Shown: positions 35,236 to 43,401 of the stretch, piece by piece | Numbering within the stretch: position 1 is the stretch's first letter | Layout: each line of letters starts with the position of its first letter | Notes under the pieces: model-generated | Databases searched by the model: none | Told to the model about the DNA's origin: nothing | The model's input: only the letters and a program-made list of their open reading frames with translations | Assembly (NCBI RefSeq): GCF_036067295.1 | Contig: NZ_CP107954.1 | Coordinates: forward strand, 6,200,001 to 6,264,000 | DNA length: 64,000 nucleotides | Source: Kribbella sp. NBC_00382 | GTDB taxonomy: Bacteria; Actinomycetota; Actinomycetes; Propionibacteriales; Kribbellaceae | Direction of reading: 5' to 3' | Made by a program: the position numbers and the translations under genes

Positions 35236-37071
35236 GTGTTCCCCGTCGATCCGGCCAACGGGTATCAGGTGCGGGCGCGGGACCTGGAGTTCCTCGGCTA
35301 CTCGCGTGAGCAGCTCGAGTGGTGGCATGGCCGGACGGCCCCGAACGGGCTGACGCCTGGGCAGTTCCGGGAGTTCAGGTCGAGTCTGCTCGATGCGCTG
35401 CGCTCGGACGACGTACCGGCCGAGTCGGTCGAGGTGTTCCTCAAGGGGTCGAGCGTCAGCTTCTTCGCCAACAAGCGGAAGGCGTTGCCGACGCCGGCGG
35501 AGTTGGCCGATCAGCCGGTGGCCAAGGCGCGGCTGGAGCAGTGGCTCGGTGACGATGCGGATCGGCCGCAGTCGCGGTTGTTCGATGCGATGCACCGGCT
35601 CGGGCTGGAGCCGCCGAGTGATGTCGATCTGGTGATCAGCTCGGACGAGATGGTGCGGCGGGCACGGGAGCGGTTCGAGGCGGATCCGACGCACGGGCCT
35701 GACGACTACCTGCATCCGAAGTACCGGTTCGTCCGGAAGTCGTTGATGAACGAGACGTTCCCGAGCATCGCCGACTGGACGGATCGGTGGCAGGCGATGC
35801 TCGGCCGGGAGGTGACGCCGGCCGTGTTCGGGCTGCGGGAGGAGCAGCTCGAACCACCGGACATCGACCAGGCCGTGCGCTGGAAGATCGTCGGGCCGGA
35901 GGCCCTTGCGATGAACACTCTGGGGAGTGAAGCGGTGCGGCAGACGAGCTATGAGGACAAGCTTCGGATCACGCCGCCGGAGCTGCCGGTGCCGGGTATC
36001 GACCTGCGGATGCGCGCTGATCAGCAGCAGCGCGGGATTGATCGGGCGTTGCTGCGGTTCCTGGACTCTGAGGTCAGCCTGTCGGCCGATGCGTACCGCG
36101 TGCTGGGTCAGCGGGTGGCCGACGTCCGGCAAGCTTTTGTGGAGGATTCGCTCTTCGCTGCGAACGAGAATCGGCTGCTCGGACAGGGGAGTTGCTTCTA
36201 CGGTACGGCGATCCAGCCGGTCGCCGGGCGCGGACTCGACGTCGACGTACTGCTCGAGCTTCCGTACCGGGCGGACTGGAATCCGCAGCATTATCTGGTC
36301 GAGGCCGAGCGGGCGCTGAACGAGAGCCGTACATGTGCGGGGGCGGCTCAGCGGCAGAGCCGGAACGTGCGGATCGACTTCCCGGGTGAGGTACACGTGG
36401 ACGTCGTACCGATGGTGAAGCTGCCGTCGGGGGAGCGGGCGATCGTGAACTTCGACGAGAACGCCTTCCAGCCGGTCGATCCGGTCGGGATCGCGGAGTG
36501 GATCGACCAGCAGGACTCGCGGGCGGGTGGCAGCTTGCGGCCGGCTGTGCGGTTGCTGAAGTACGCGAACGCTATGGAGGGGAAGTTGCCGCTGGCTCCG
36601 ATCGCTTTGACGATCCAGCTGGGTGAGCAGATCAAGAGATCGGGGCTCGATCAAGCAGGACTGACCGAGGACCTGCGCCAGTTGACCGATGGGCTGTGCG
36701 AGGCGACCGCTGACCCGTCTCGCAAGCCGCGGATCGATGACCCGAGCCGGCCGGACGTGAACTTCGATCATCGGTGGAAGCCGGAGGACTACCAGCGGTT
36801 CCGGGTCGGGATCCGGGAGTACAACGATCGGCTGGCGAACGCTCTCCGGACCGATCCGGAAGGGACTCGGGCCGATGTGTGGTTGCCGGTGTTCGGGAAG
36901 GACTTCGCGCAGTACCTGGACCGGGTGGAGGCGGACAGTTCGTTGCAGTTGTCGGCAGCGAAGGCTTTCGGCGGGAGTGCGCCGGCGGCTCGGGCTGTGG
37001 AGGGCGTGGGCGGACAGGGATCGGCGCGGCGGGCGGCATCACGTAGTACCGGCGAGCGTGGGCGTGAATGA
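35236..37071 (+). CDS. Protein with two putative nucleotidyltransferase domains (toxin-like plus CD-NTase-like)
   Basis: The 611-aa protein appears to contain two polymerase-beta-type active sites. The first has LKGSSVSFF (G71-S72-S73) and then, after an unusually long spacing, PPSDVDLVIS (D129, D131). The second has GQGSCFYGTAI (G318, S319), LDVDVLLEL (D335, D337) and a third acidic residue in VHVDVVPMV (D389), which is the layout of cGAS/DncV-like (CD-NTase, SMODS) enzymes. A helical C-terminal part (RPAVRLLKYANAMEG...) and a Gly/Ala/Arg-rich tail follow. The GTG start 35236 is 4 bases after the 107-aa gene. No typical CBASS effector is adjacent. A signalling or RNA/protein-modifying role is inferred; the product is unknown. 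Confidence 0.72.
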   Translation: MFPVDPANGYQVRARDLEFLGYSREQLEWWHGRTAPNGLTPGQFREFRSSLLDALRSDDVPAESVEVFLKGSSVSFFANKRKALPTPAELADQPVAKARLEQWLGDDADRPQSRLFDAMHRLGLEPPSDVDLVISSDEMVRRARERFEADPTHGPDDYLHPKYRFVRKSLMNETFPSIADWTDRWQAMLGREVTPAVFGLREEQLEPPDIDQAVRWKIVGPEALAMNTLGSEAVRQTSYEDKLRITPPELPVPGIDLRMRADQQQRGIDRALLRFLDSEVSLSADAYRVLGQRVADVRQAFVEDSLFAANENRLLGQGSCFYGTAIQPVAGRGLDVDVLLELPYRADWNPQHYLVEAERALNESRTCAGAAQRQSRNVRIDFPGEVHVDVVPMVKLPSGERAIVNFDENAFQPVDPVGIAEWIDQQDSRAGGSLRPAVRLLKYANAMEGKLPLAPIALTIQLGEQIKRSGLDQAGLTEDLRQLTDGLCEATADPSRKPRIDDPSRPDVNFDHRWKPEDYQRFRVGIREYNDRLANALRTDPEGTRADVWLPVFGKDFAQYLDRVEADSSLQLSAAKAFGGSAPAARAVEGVGGQGSARRAASRSTGERGRE

Positions 37072-37087
37072 AAGTCGCTGAACGGGG

Positions 37088-37118
37088 TTGACCTGGAGTG
37101 CACTCCAGGTAGTTGGCT
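37088..37118 (+). promoter_or_regulatory. MerR-type promoter with 20-bp perfect palindrome
   Basis: A -35 TTGACC (37088-37093) overlaps the perfect palindrome ACCTGGAGTGCACTCCAGGT (37091-37110). With a 19-base spacer the -10 would be 37113-37118, and transcription would begin at ATG 37125. An operator inside an over-long spacer is the mark of MerR-activated promoters, and the gene behind it is a MerR regulator. Confidence 0.75.
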
Positions 37119-37124
37119 AGGGGC

Positions 37125-37532
37125 ATGACCTCGATTCAGGTGCCGGACGGTGGGGTGACGATCGGTGAGGCGGCCCGGGTGACTGGGTTGTCGATCGATA
37201 CTTTGCGGTACTACGACCGCGAGGGGCTGCTGGGGGAGTTGCCGCGGGACGGCGGTGGGCGGCGGCGGTTCGATCAGCTCAGCATCGGGTTGCTGGATGT
37301 GCTGATCCGGTTGCGGCGTACTGGGATGCCGATCGAGCAGGTACGGCGGTTCACCCGGCATGTGCGGGAGGGCGATCGCGACCGGGCCGGGCGGCTGGCG
37401 TTGCTGCGGGAGCACCGGATCAAGGTGCTCGAGGATCTGCAGCAGTTGCAGGCCGATCTCGAGGTCATCGACTGGAAGATCGCGGCCTACCAGGCCGCCG
37501 AGGACGGCATCGATCCGCCGCCTCGCGACTGA
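37125..37532 (+). CDS. MerR family transcriptional regulator
   Basis: The 135-aa protein has the MerR winged-helix start VTIGEAARVTGLSIDTLRYY followed by DREGLLGELPRDGGGRRRF and a dimerisation coiled coil (LLREHRIKVLEDLQQLQADL). There is no Cys-rich metal site, so it is of the small-molecule or redox type. It sits behind its own palindromic promoter and 19 bases before an aldo/keto reductase, matching the common actinobacterial MerR/aldo-keto reductase pairs, so it probably activates both genes. ATG 37125 fits a leaderless start. Confidence 0.9.
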   Translation: MTSIQVPDGGVTIGEAARVTGLSIDTLRYYDREGLLGELPRDGGGRRRFDQLSIGLLDVLIRLRRTGMPIEQVRRFTRHVREGDRDRAGRLALLREHRIKVLEDLQQLQADLEVIDWKIAAYQAAEDGIDPPPRD

Positions 37533-37551
37533 CTTTTGCGATGGGACACAG

Positions 37552-38550
37552 ATGACTGAGGCAATGAGCAAGAAGCTCGGCGGGCGTACTACGAGCGCGC
37601 TGGGAGTCGGATGCTGGGCGATCGGCGGGCCGTGGGTGGCCTCCGGGCGGCCGGCCGGCTGGGGTGAGGTGGATGACGAGGTCAGCATCCGGATGATCCA
37701 CACCGCCGTCGAGGCCGGCATCCGGTTGCTGGACACAGCTGACGTCTACGGCACCGGGCACAGCGAATTGGTGGTCGGCGAAGCGTTGCGTCGACTGCCG
37801 TCCAGCGTCCGCGACGAGGTGATCGTCGCAACCAAGTTCGGCAACCTCTTCGACGAGACCACCCGGATCGCCCAAGGCCAGGACGTCTCACCTGCCGCGA
37901 TCCGCAACGCCTGCGAAGGAAGCCTGCGCCGCCTGGGTGTCGAATCTCTCGACCTGTACCAAATGCACGACGGCGCCGGCACCGCCGCCGCTGCCGAGGA
38001 CGTAGTGGCAACCCTCGACCAACTAGTTGCCGAAGGCAAGGTCAAACAGTTCGGCACCAGCGTCGACGCCCCCGAGGTAATCGCAACCTACGGCAAGGCA
38101 ACGGCCGTAAGCGTCCAGTCCCAACTCAACGTCTTCGGCCACAACCCCGAGGTCTTGGCGACCGCCCACGAGTACGACCTAACAGTCCTGGCCCGAACCC
38201 CACTAGCCATGGGCCTGCTAACCGGCAAGTACAACCTCTCGAACCGCCCCGCCGAAACCGACGTCCGCCGAGACACCCCCTGGTGGACCTACTTCGACGA
38301 CGACACCATGACCGACTGGCTCCGCCGCCTGGAAGCCGTCCGAGAAATCCTCACCACCAACGGCCGCACCCTAACCCAAGGCGCCCTCGCCTACCTCTGG
38401 GCTCTGGACCCGATCATCATCCCGCTCCCCGGAGCCCGAACCCCGGAACAGGTCAGCGAACACGCGGCCGCCATCACCTTCGGCCCGCTGACCGACGCCG
38501 CGCGCCAGGAAATCGACACCCTCCTAGCCGACTCCCCAGAACGGCACTAG
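37552..38550 (+). CDS. Aldo/keto reductase
   Basis: The 332-aa protein is an NADPH-dependent carbonyl reductase of the TIM-barrel family. Typical motifs are LGVGCWAIGG, the catalytic Asp/Tyr segment IRLLDTADVYGTGHSE, the Lys in VIVATKFG, the His in DLYQMHDG (where many members have LHR) and the C-terminal cofactor loop IIPLPGARTPEQVSE. It follows the MerR gene closely and is likely under its control, as a detoxification enzyme. The frame is open further left, but ATG 37552 (or 37564) gives the family's normal N-terminus. Its TAG stop shares the bases CTAG with the stop of the convergent hydrolase. Confidence 0.92.
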   Translation: MTEAMSKKLGGRTTSALGVGCWAIGGPWVASGRPAGWGEVDDEVSIRMIHTAVEAGIRLLDTADVYGTGHSELVVGEALRRLPSSVRDEVIVATKFGNLFDETTRIAQGQDVSPAAIRNACEGSLRRLGVESLDLYQMHDGAGTAAAAEDVVATLDQLVAEGKVKQFGTSVDAPEVIATYGKATAVSVQSQLNVFGHNPEVLATAHEYDLTVLARTPLAMGLLTGKYNLSNRPAETDVRRDTPWWTYFDDDTMTDWLRRLEAVREILTTNGRTLTQGALAYLWALDPIIIPLPGARTPEQVSEHAAAITFGPLTDAARQEIDTLLADSPERH

Positions 38551-39284
38551 TCGAGGACCGCGCCGAGAAACTCATCCACCCGCCCGTACCAAACGCAGTG
38601 CCCGGCAGCGACGACCGACCTGACCCGAAAGCCGAGCCCCTTGAGTTCACCAGCCCGCTCCGGCGAAACGAACCGACTGGGCTCGGCTCGGATCAGTACC
38701 GAGGGAATGCTGGTACTCGGCGGACCCGGTAACGGATTTCGGTCGTATCTCAGCTGCAACGCCACCGCCGTCGCCGGATCGAACTGGCGAGCAGCCTCCG
38801 CTTCGACCCTGCGATCTTCTTCGGACCACGCGGGCTTGCTCACCCGCAACTGCTCAACGGTCCGGCCGGCTTTGGCGCCGCTGAACCGGGCCAGCAGTTC
38901 GTCAGCGCCGGCACCCGTATCGGCGGGCGAGAACGGCACGTCGACGTAGACGGCTCTCGCCGGACGCAGGAGCGGGAGAGCAGCAGCGAGCACGATGGCC
39001 CCGAGCGAGTGCCCGATAGCCAGTTCGACCACAGGACCGGGCGCGGCTCGAGTGTCCAGTTCGGCCCGGACGGTTTCGGCAACGGACTCGGCGTACGACT
39101 CGATCGTTGGATCGGCGGTTGCGGGTGAGCGTCCGTGGCCAGGCAGATCGACACCAATCGCCCGGTAGCCGCGGCCGGCCAGAGCTGGGCCCAGCTCGTG
39201 AAACTGCCGGGCCGACCCCAACATCCCATGCACCAGCACGGCGATCTTGTCGCCAGCACCCCACGCCAGCCGGTTCAGCAGCAC
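38547..39284 (-). CDS. Alpha/beta hydrolase
   Basis: The 245-aa protein has the alpha/beta hydrolase core: oxyanion segment VLVHGMLGSARQFHELG, RAIGVDLPGHGRSP, nucleophile elbow AIGHSLGAIVLA and the catalytic His in VVAAGHCVWYGRVDEFL. The start is uncertain: GTG 39284 gives the family's usual LLNRLAWG opening, while ATG 39344 would add 20 residues. Either way it is divergent from, and very close to, the LAL regulator. The substrate (ester, lactone or haloalkane) is not evident. Confidence 0.85.
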   Translation of the reverse strand: MLLNRLAWGAGDKIAVLVHGMLGSARQFHELGPALAGRGYRAIGVDLPGHGRSPATADPTIESYAESVAETVRAELDTRAAPGPVVELAIGHSLGAIVLAAALPLLRPARAVYVDVPFSPADTGAGADELLARFSGAKAGRTVEQLRVSKPAWSEEDRRVEAEAARQFDPATAVALQLRYDRNPLPGPPSTSIPSVLIRAEPSRFVSPERAGELKGLGFRVRSVVAAGHCVWYGRVDEFLGAVLD

Positions 39285-39350
39285 GCAGTGTCTGACGCCG
39301 GCGAGGCGCGACTGGTTGGCGGATGGGTGGGGGTGGGGGAGCATGAGGGG

Positions 39351-42302
39351 ATGGAAGCGGGCCGGGTGGCCGCTGGCTGGGGGCTTGCTGGTCGGGGTGT
39401 TGAGCAGGAGTTGCTCGAGGGTGCCTTGGGAGGGGCTGCGGGCGGGCGGCCCCGTGCGGTGGTCGTGCATGGTGAGGCCGGGGTGGGGAAGACCCGGCTG
39501 GTTCGGGAGGCGTGCGGCGATCCGGAGCTCCTCGTGCTGTGGGGCGCCTGCGTTCATTTCGGTGGTGGGACGGTTCCGTATGCACCGATCATCGGGGTGC
39601 TGCAGGACTGGTATGCCGGAGCGGATCCGACGGAGCGTTCGGAGGTACTGGCCGGCGCCGACGAACTGGGAGCACTGCTGCCGGCCATGGGGACCGGGCG
39701 GATCGCACCGACCATCCGCCTGATCCCGTTGATCGACACGGTCCTCAACCGGATCGCGGAGCGCCATCGAACAGTCGTGGTGATCGACGACCTGCACTGG
39801 GCGGACGTGGCTTCGCTGGATGTGCTGGCCTACCTGATCACCGGCTTCCGCGGGCAGCGGCTGACCGTGCTTGGGACCTGCCGGGACGAGAACCGGACCG
39901 AGGGACACCCGCTGCACAGCTGGCTCGCGGACATGCGGCGGATGCCCGGCTTCGAGGAGATCCACCTCGACCGCCTCGACCTGGACGCCACAGCGATACA
40001 GCTGGAGCAGTTGCTCGGACAGGTGCCGGATATCGAGCTTGCTGCCCAGGTGCAGTCGACCTCGGGAGGCAACCCGTACCTCACCGAACTGCTGGCCCAG
40101 CAACTGTCCGGTGGGGAATCCGTCTTACCGGCGACTGTGCCGCAAGCTCTCCGCGACGCGCTCTTGGCCGCCTGGCACAAGCTGTCCGCGCCGACTCGTC
40201 AACTGGTCCGAGTGCTCGCCGTCGGCGGCCGCCCGACCACCCTCCCGATCCTGGCCGCCGTCGCATCGGAGCACGGCATCGACACCGACGTACTGTCCGC
40301 GTGTCTCGGGGAGGCCCAGGTCGGGGGAGTTCTCAGAGCCGAGTCGACCGACAAACCGTGGTTCCGCCATCCCCTGCTCGCCGAGGTCCTGTACGCCGAA
40401 CTGGCGCCACTCGAGGCCGCTCGCATCCATGCCACCTACCTCGAGGTGCTGGAGCCCCTGGCTGGTCCGGCGGAAGCTGCCGACCTCGCCGTCCACAGTC
40501 AGCATGCGGGTCGTGTCGACGACACCTATCGCTGGTCGAAGCTCGCCGCCGATCACGCGACCGACCTGCGCGCGCCCGCCGAGCAAGCTATCCAGCTGAT
40601 CCGGATGTGCGACCTGTGGGAGCAGGTCTCGCCGACCATTCGTGGCACCGCCGCCGACCGGGTGGAACTCGTCCTGCGGGCCAGCGCGGTCTGTCTGCGG
40701 GTCGGCCGGGACGACATCGCGATCGACCGGCTCAACGAGGTGATCGGCTTGGTCGACCGGGATCGTGAACCGCTCCAGGCGAGCAACCTGCTGGTCGACC
40801 GAAGCATTCTGCGCTGGCACCGGACCGAACCGATCGAGGCCGTGCTGGCGGACATCCACGAGGCTCAGGAGCTCACGGCCCCTTTCCCGGAGAGCGCCGA
40901 GCACGCCCGGGTCCTGGCTGAGCTCGGATCCGCCGAAGGCTGGATCGGTAGCCCCGAGGCACTCAGGCACGCGGAAGAGGCCGTGTGCATCGCCCGCGGT
41001 GCCGGCTCCGAACGGGTGCTGGCCGAAGCGCTGACCGCACGAGCGAATGCGATCCTCGACCACTCCACGGTACGAGCCCTGACGGACGCACGGGCAGCCG
41101 AACCGCTGGCACGCTCGTCCGGATCGATGGGCGACCTACTGAAGGCCTTCGTGTGGCAGGTGAACGCCCTGGTTGGCCTCGGGAGGATCGAGGAGGCAAC
41201 CGAGGTTGCACTGCGCGGGTACAGCGAGCTCGTCGCGCCCGGGCCGGACCTGTTCGCGTACTCCCTGGCCTACCTGGCCTGTGAAGGTCTGCTGCCGTCG
41301 GGGCGCTGGAACGAGTGTCGCGAACTACTGCGTACCGCGCTTGCCGCCCGGTGTGTGGGCATCGCCGGCGCCGCTATCAGATTGACGGCCGCGACGCTGG
41401 CGGTCCGCTGCGGCAGCCTGCCGGAGGCAAGACAGCATTTCGATCGCGCTCGTGAACTGATCTCCGATGACTTCCTGGGAGTGCGGGCCGCGTTGGCGGA
41501 GGGTGGCGCCGAGGTCCTCGTCGCCGAAGGGAAGCCCCTGCAGGCGCTGCATTGGCTCGACAACAAGTTGAGCCGACCGGGCGGCGTACCGAGGGATGAT
41601 GACGACGACCTGCTGGTGCCTTACGCGAACGCTGCGGCAGAGGCCGCACGGATGGCGCGCGATGCCGGTGATCCAGCGGCCGCCGGCGAGGTCGTCGCGA
41701 TGCTCGGCGAGGTGGTCAGCGATTGGCCGTGGGAGCCGTTCACCACCGTACGGCCGGACGCGGCGGTGCAATCGATGAATCAGAGCCTCTTCCTCGCCGA
41801 GGTCGCGCGCTGCCGCGATGACCCAGACCAGCCTGGCCGATGGCGAGTTGCGATCGAAGCCTGCGAGGCCGCGAACGCGCCGTGGCACCAGGCTGTCGCG
41901 CAATGCCGATGTGCTGAGGCGACGGTGGCTGCTGGTCAGCCGGCGGTCAGTGTCAGTGAGTTGATGCGGCGGGCACACCACACTGCCGCCGAGCTGGGTG
42001 CGGAACCGTTGCAGGACAGCGTCGCGGCGCTGGCCCGGCGTACGCGGATCAGCCTTCGCGAGCCGGCAGCTGTCGCCGCCCCTGGCCAGTCGCGCACGCC
42101 GCTGTCCGCCTTGACCGCGCGGGAGCTGGAGATTCTGGGCTTCCTCGTCGCCGGCCGTTCGAACGGCGAGATCGCGAAGGAGCTCTTCATCAGCGGCAAG
42201 ACGGTCAGCGTGCACGTCTCGAACATCCTGCGAAAGACCGGTACTGCGAGCCGTCTGGAGGCCGCTGCCCTGGCCGAGCGGCTAGGCGGTCCGAAGGGTT
42301 GA
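39351..42302 (+). CDS. LAL-type LuxR family transcriptional regulator with AAA ATPase domain
   Basis: The 983-aa protein has an N-terminal STAND/AAA ATPase (Walker A GEAGVGKTRLV, K47; Walker B VVVIDDLHWAD near residue 145), a long helical TPR-like middle and a C-terminal LuxR helix-turn-helix (LTARELEILGFLVAGRSNGE ... SVHVSNILRKTG). Such regulators bind an inducer and ATP before activating transcription, often of catabolic or antibiotic genes. ATG 39351 is used; GTG codons a few residues upstream are possible. The divergent hydrolase may be its target, but nothing proves it. Confidence 0.92.
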   Translation: MEAGRVAAGWGLAGRGVEQELLEGALGGAAGGRPRAVVVHGEAGVGKTRLVREACGDPELLVLWGACVHFGGGTVPYAPIIGVLQDWYAGADPTERSEVLAGADELGALLPAMGTGRIAPTIRLIPLIDTVLNRIAERHRTVVVIDDLHWADVASLDVLAYLITGFRGQRLTVLGTCRDENRTEGHPLHSWLADMRRMPGFEEIHLDRLDLDATAIQLEQLLGQVPDIELAAQVQSTSGGNPYLTELLAQQLSGGESVLPATVPQALRDALLAAWHKLSAPTRQLVRVLAVGGRPTTLPILAAVASEHGIDTDVLSACLGEAQVGGVLRAESTDKPWFRHPLLAEVLYAELAPLEAARIHATYLEVLEPLAGPAEAADLAVHSQHAGRVDDTYRWSKLAADHATDLRAPAEQAIQLIRMCDLWEQVSPTIRGTAADRVELVLRASAVCLRVGRDDIAIDRLNEVIGLVDRDREPLQASNLLVDRSILRWHRTEPIEAVLADIHEAQELTAPFPESAEHARVLAELGSAEGWIGSPEALRHAEEAVCIARGAGSERVLAEALTARANAILDHSTVRALTDARAAEPLARSSGSMGDLLKAFVWQVNALVGLGRIEEATEVALRGYSELVAPGPDLFAYSLAYLACEGLLPSGRWNECRELLRTALAARCVGIAGAAIRLTAATLAVRCGSLPEARQHFDRARELISDDFLGVRAALAEGGAEVLVAEGKPLQALHWLDNKLSRPGGVPRDDDDDLLVPYANAAAEAARMARDAGDPAAAGEVVAMLGEVVSDWPWEPFTTVRPDAAVQSMNQSLFLAEVARCRDDPDQPGRWRVAIEACEAANAPWHQAVAQCRCAEATVAAGQPAVSVSELMRRAHHTAAELGAEPLQDSVAALARRTRISLREPAAVAAPGQSRTPLSALTARELEILGFLVAGRSNGEIAKELFISGKTVSVHVSNILRKTGTASRLEAAALAERLGGPKG

Positions 42303-42560
42303 ACGACGCCGGTACAGCCAAAGACCGGTGACGGCCAGACCGGCGCCACCCACTGCGCCGGCGCCGGTCTGCAGCGCTTCGGCCAGGCCGTCGTCGACCG
42401 CGACTACCTGCGTGGGTCCTGGCACGTCGATGAACATGACGGCGTCGCCACCACCACCGCCGCCGGGTTCGACGTTCTGGGCCGATGCCTGTGACGTTGC
42501 GGCGACGGCCGTACCGCACACCAGCACCGGTACTGCGATGAATGCATACCTGAGTTTCAT
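42282..42560 (-). CDS. Small exported protein with C-terminal membrane anchor
   Basis: The 92-aa protein has a signal peptide (MKLRYAFIAVPVLVCGTAVA, cleavage near ASA-Q), a Gly-rich stretch, and a C-terminal hydrophobic helix followed by a basic tail (GAGLAVTGLWLYRRRSTLRT). That topology resembles small wall-associated proteins with an LPXTG-like end, though no LPXTG is present. ATG 42560 is used. Its last 21 bases overlap the 3' end of the LAL regulator gene in convergent orientation. The function is unknown. Confidence 0.65.
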   Translation of the reverse strand: MKLRYAFIAVPVLVCGTAVAATSQASAQNVEPGGGGGGDAVMFIDVPGPTQVVAVDDGLAEALQTGAGAVGGAGLAVTGLWLYRRRSTLRTA

Positions 42561-42661
42561 GGCTCCTCCTCGCGGCGCGAATCGCCGCCTGCCTCCACGA
42601 TCGGACGGCAGTGGAGGAGCCACATCAGGCTTACTGCCTTAGATTTCTCACCCGTTCGCCC

Positions 42662-43396
42662 TTAGGCCATCGGGATGACGGTGGCGGTGGTGAGGGTGGG
42701 TTGGGTGGCGCCTGGTTTGTTTTCGATGGTGAGGCCGAAGGCGATCTTGTCGGCTACGCCGCCTTCGATCAGGTGGGGGCCGTCGGTGGTGGTGAGGCCT
42801 ACCGAGTGCATGTCCTGGGACTTGTCGCTCAGCCAGAGTTGGTAGGTCTTGTTGTCGGGGAGTTTGGGGAGGTTGTTCAGCAGGACGATGGCGGTGTCCT
42901 TGGTGGGGGACACCACGACTGCTGCTTGGCCGCCGGTTTTGAGGTTGGCTCGGACGGTTTTGGCGTCCGGCTCGGCTAGGAGGGACGCCAGTTGCTGGTT
43001 CTGGCGGTGGGCCTCGGAGTTGTCGCGGTACTGGTCGATCGCTATGCCGCCGGCGCCGGCTACCAGGAGTCCGGCCGCGGCCAGGCTGAAGAGGGAGCGG
43101 CGGGTGAAGGACTTGCGGTGGACAGCGATCGGCTCAGCGATCGGTACGTCGGGCCTCACCAGCGGGTGTAGTTGGCGGGTGGTGGCGATCTCGGCGAGGA
43201 CGCGCGACTTCAGGGCCGGCGGCGGCTCGGTGGCGACCGCAGTACCGAGTTTGTTGGCCGCCTCGCGGAGCTCCGCGACCTCGGCGCTGCAGGACTGGCA
43301 GTCGGCGAGATGCGCCTCGAAACCGATCCGCTCGTCCTCGGGCAGTGCATTCAGTACGTAGGGACCGGTCAGCGCGTGCACTTCCGGTGTCGTCAT
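42662..43396 (-). CDS. rskA: Anti-sigma-K factor RskA-like membrane protein
   Basis: The 244-aa protein has an N-terminal zinc-binding anti-sigma domain with HLADCQSC (H29, C33, C36), a membrane helix around SLAAAGLLVAGAGGIAI, and an extracytoplasmic RskA domain (YQLWLSDKSQDMHSVGL). It lies 5 bases after the sigma gene in the same direction, as in sigK-rskA operons of other actinobacteria. In mycobacteria RskA is cut by regulated proteolysis to free SigK under redox stress; the same logic is likely but not shown here. ATG 43396 is used although the frame continues to 43738. Confidence 0.9.
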   Translation of the reverse strand: MTTPEVHALTGPYVLNALPEDERIGFEAHLADCQSCSAEVAELREAANKLGTAVATEPPPALKSRVLAEIATTRQLHPLVRPDVPIAEPIAVHRKSFTRRSLFSLAAAGLLVAGAGGIAIDQYRDNSEAHRQNQQLASLLAEPDAKTVRANLKTGGQAAVVVSPTKDTAIVLLNNLPKLPDNKTYQLWLSDKSQDMHSVGLTTTDGPHLIEGGVADKIAFGLTIENKPGATQPTLTTATVIPMA

Positions 43397-43401
43397 GGCC
43401 C

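Noticed and set aside
35236-37071. Classical CBASS operon
   Set aside because: Although the C-terminal half is CD-NTase-like, no effector such as a phospholipase, nuclease with SAVED/Cap domain, or membrane pore is adjacent, and there is no HORMA/TRIP13 or E1/E2 set.
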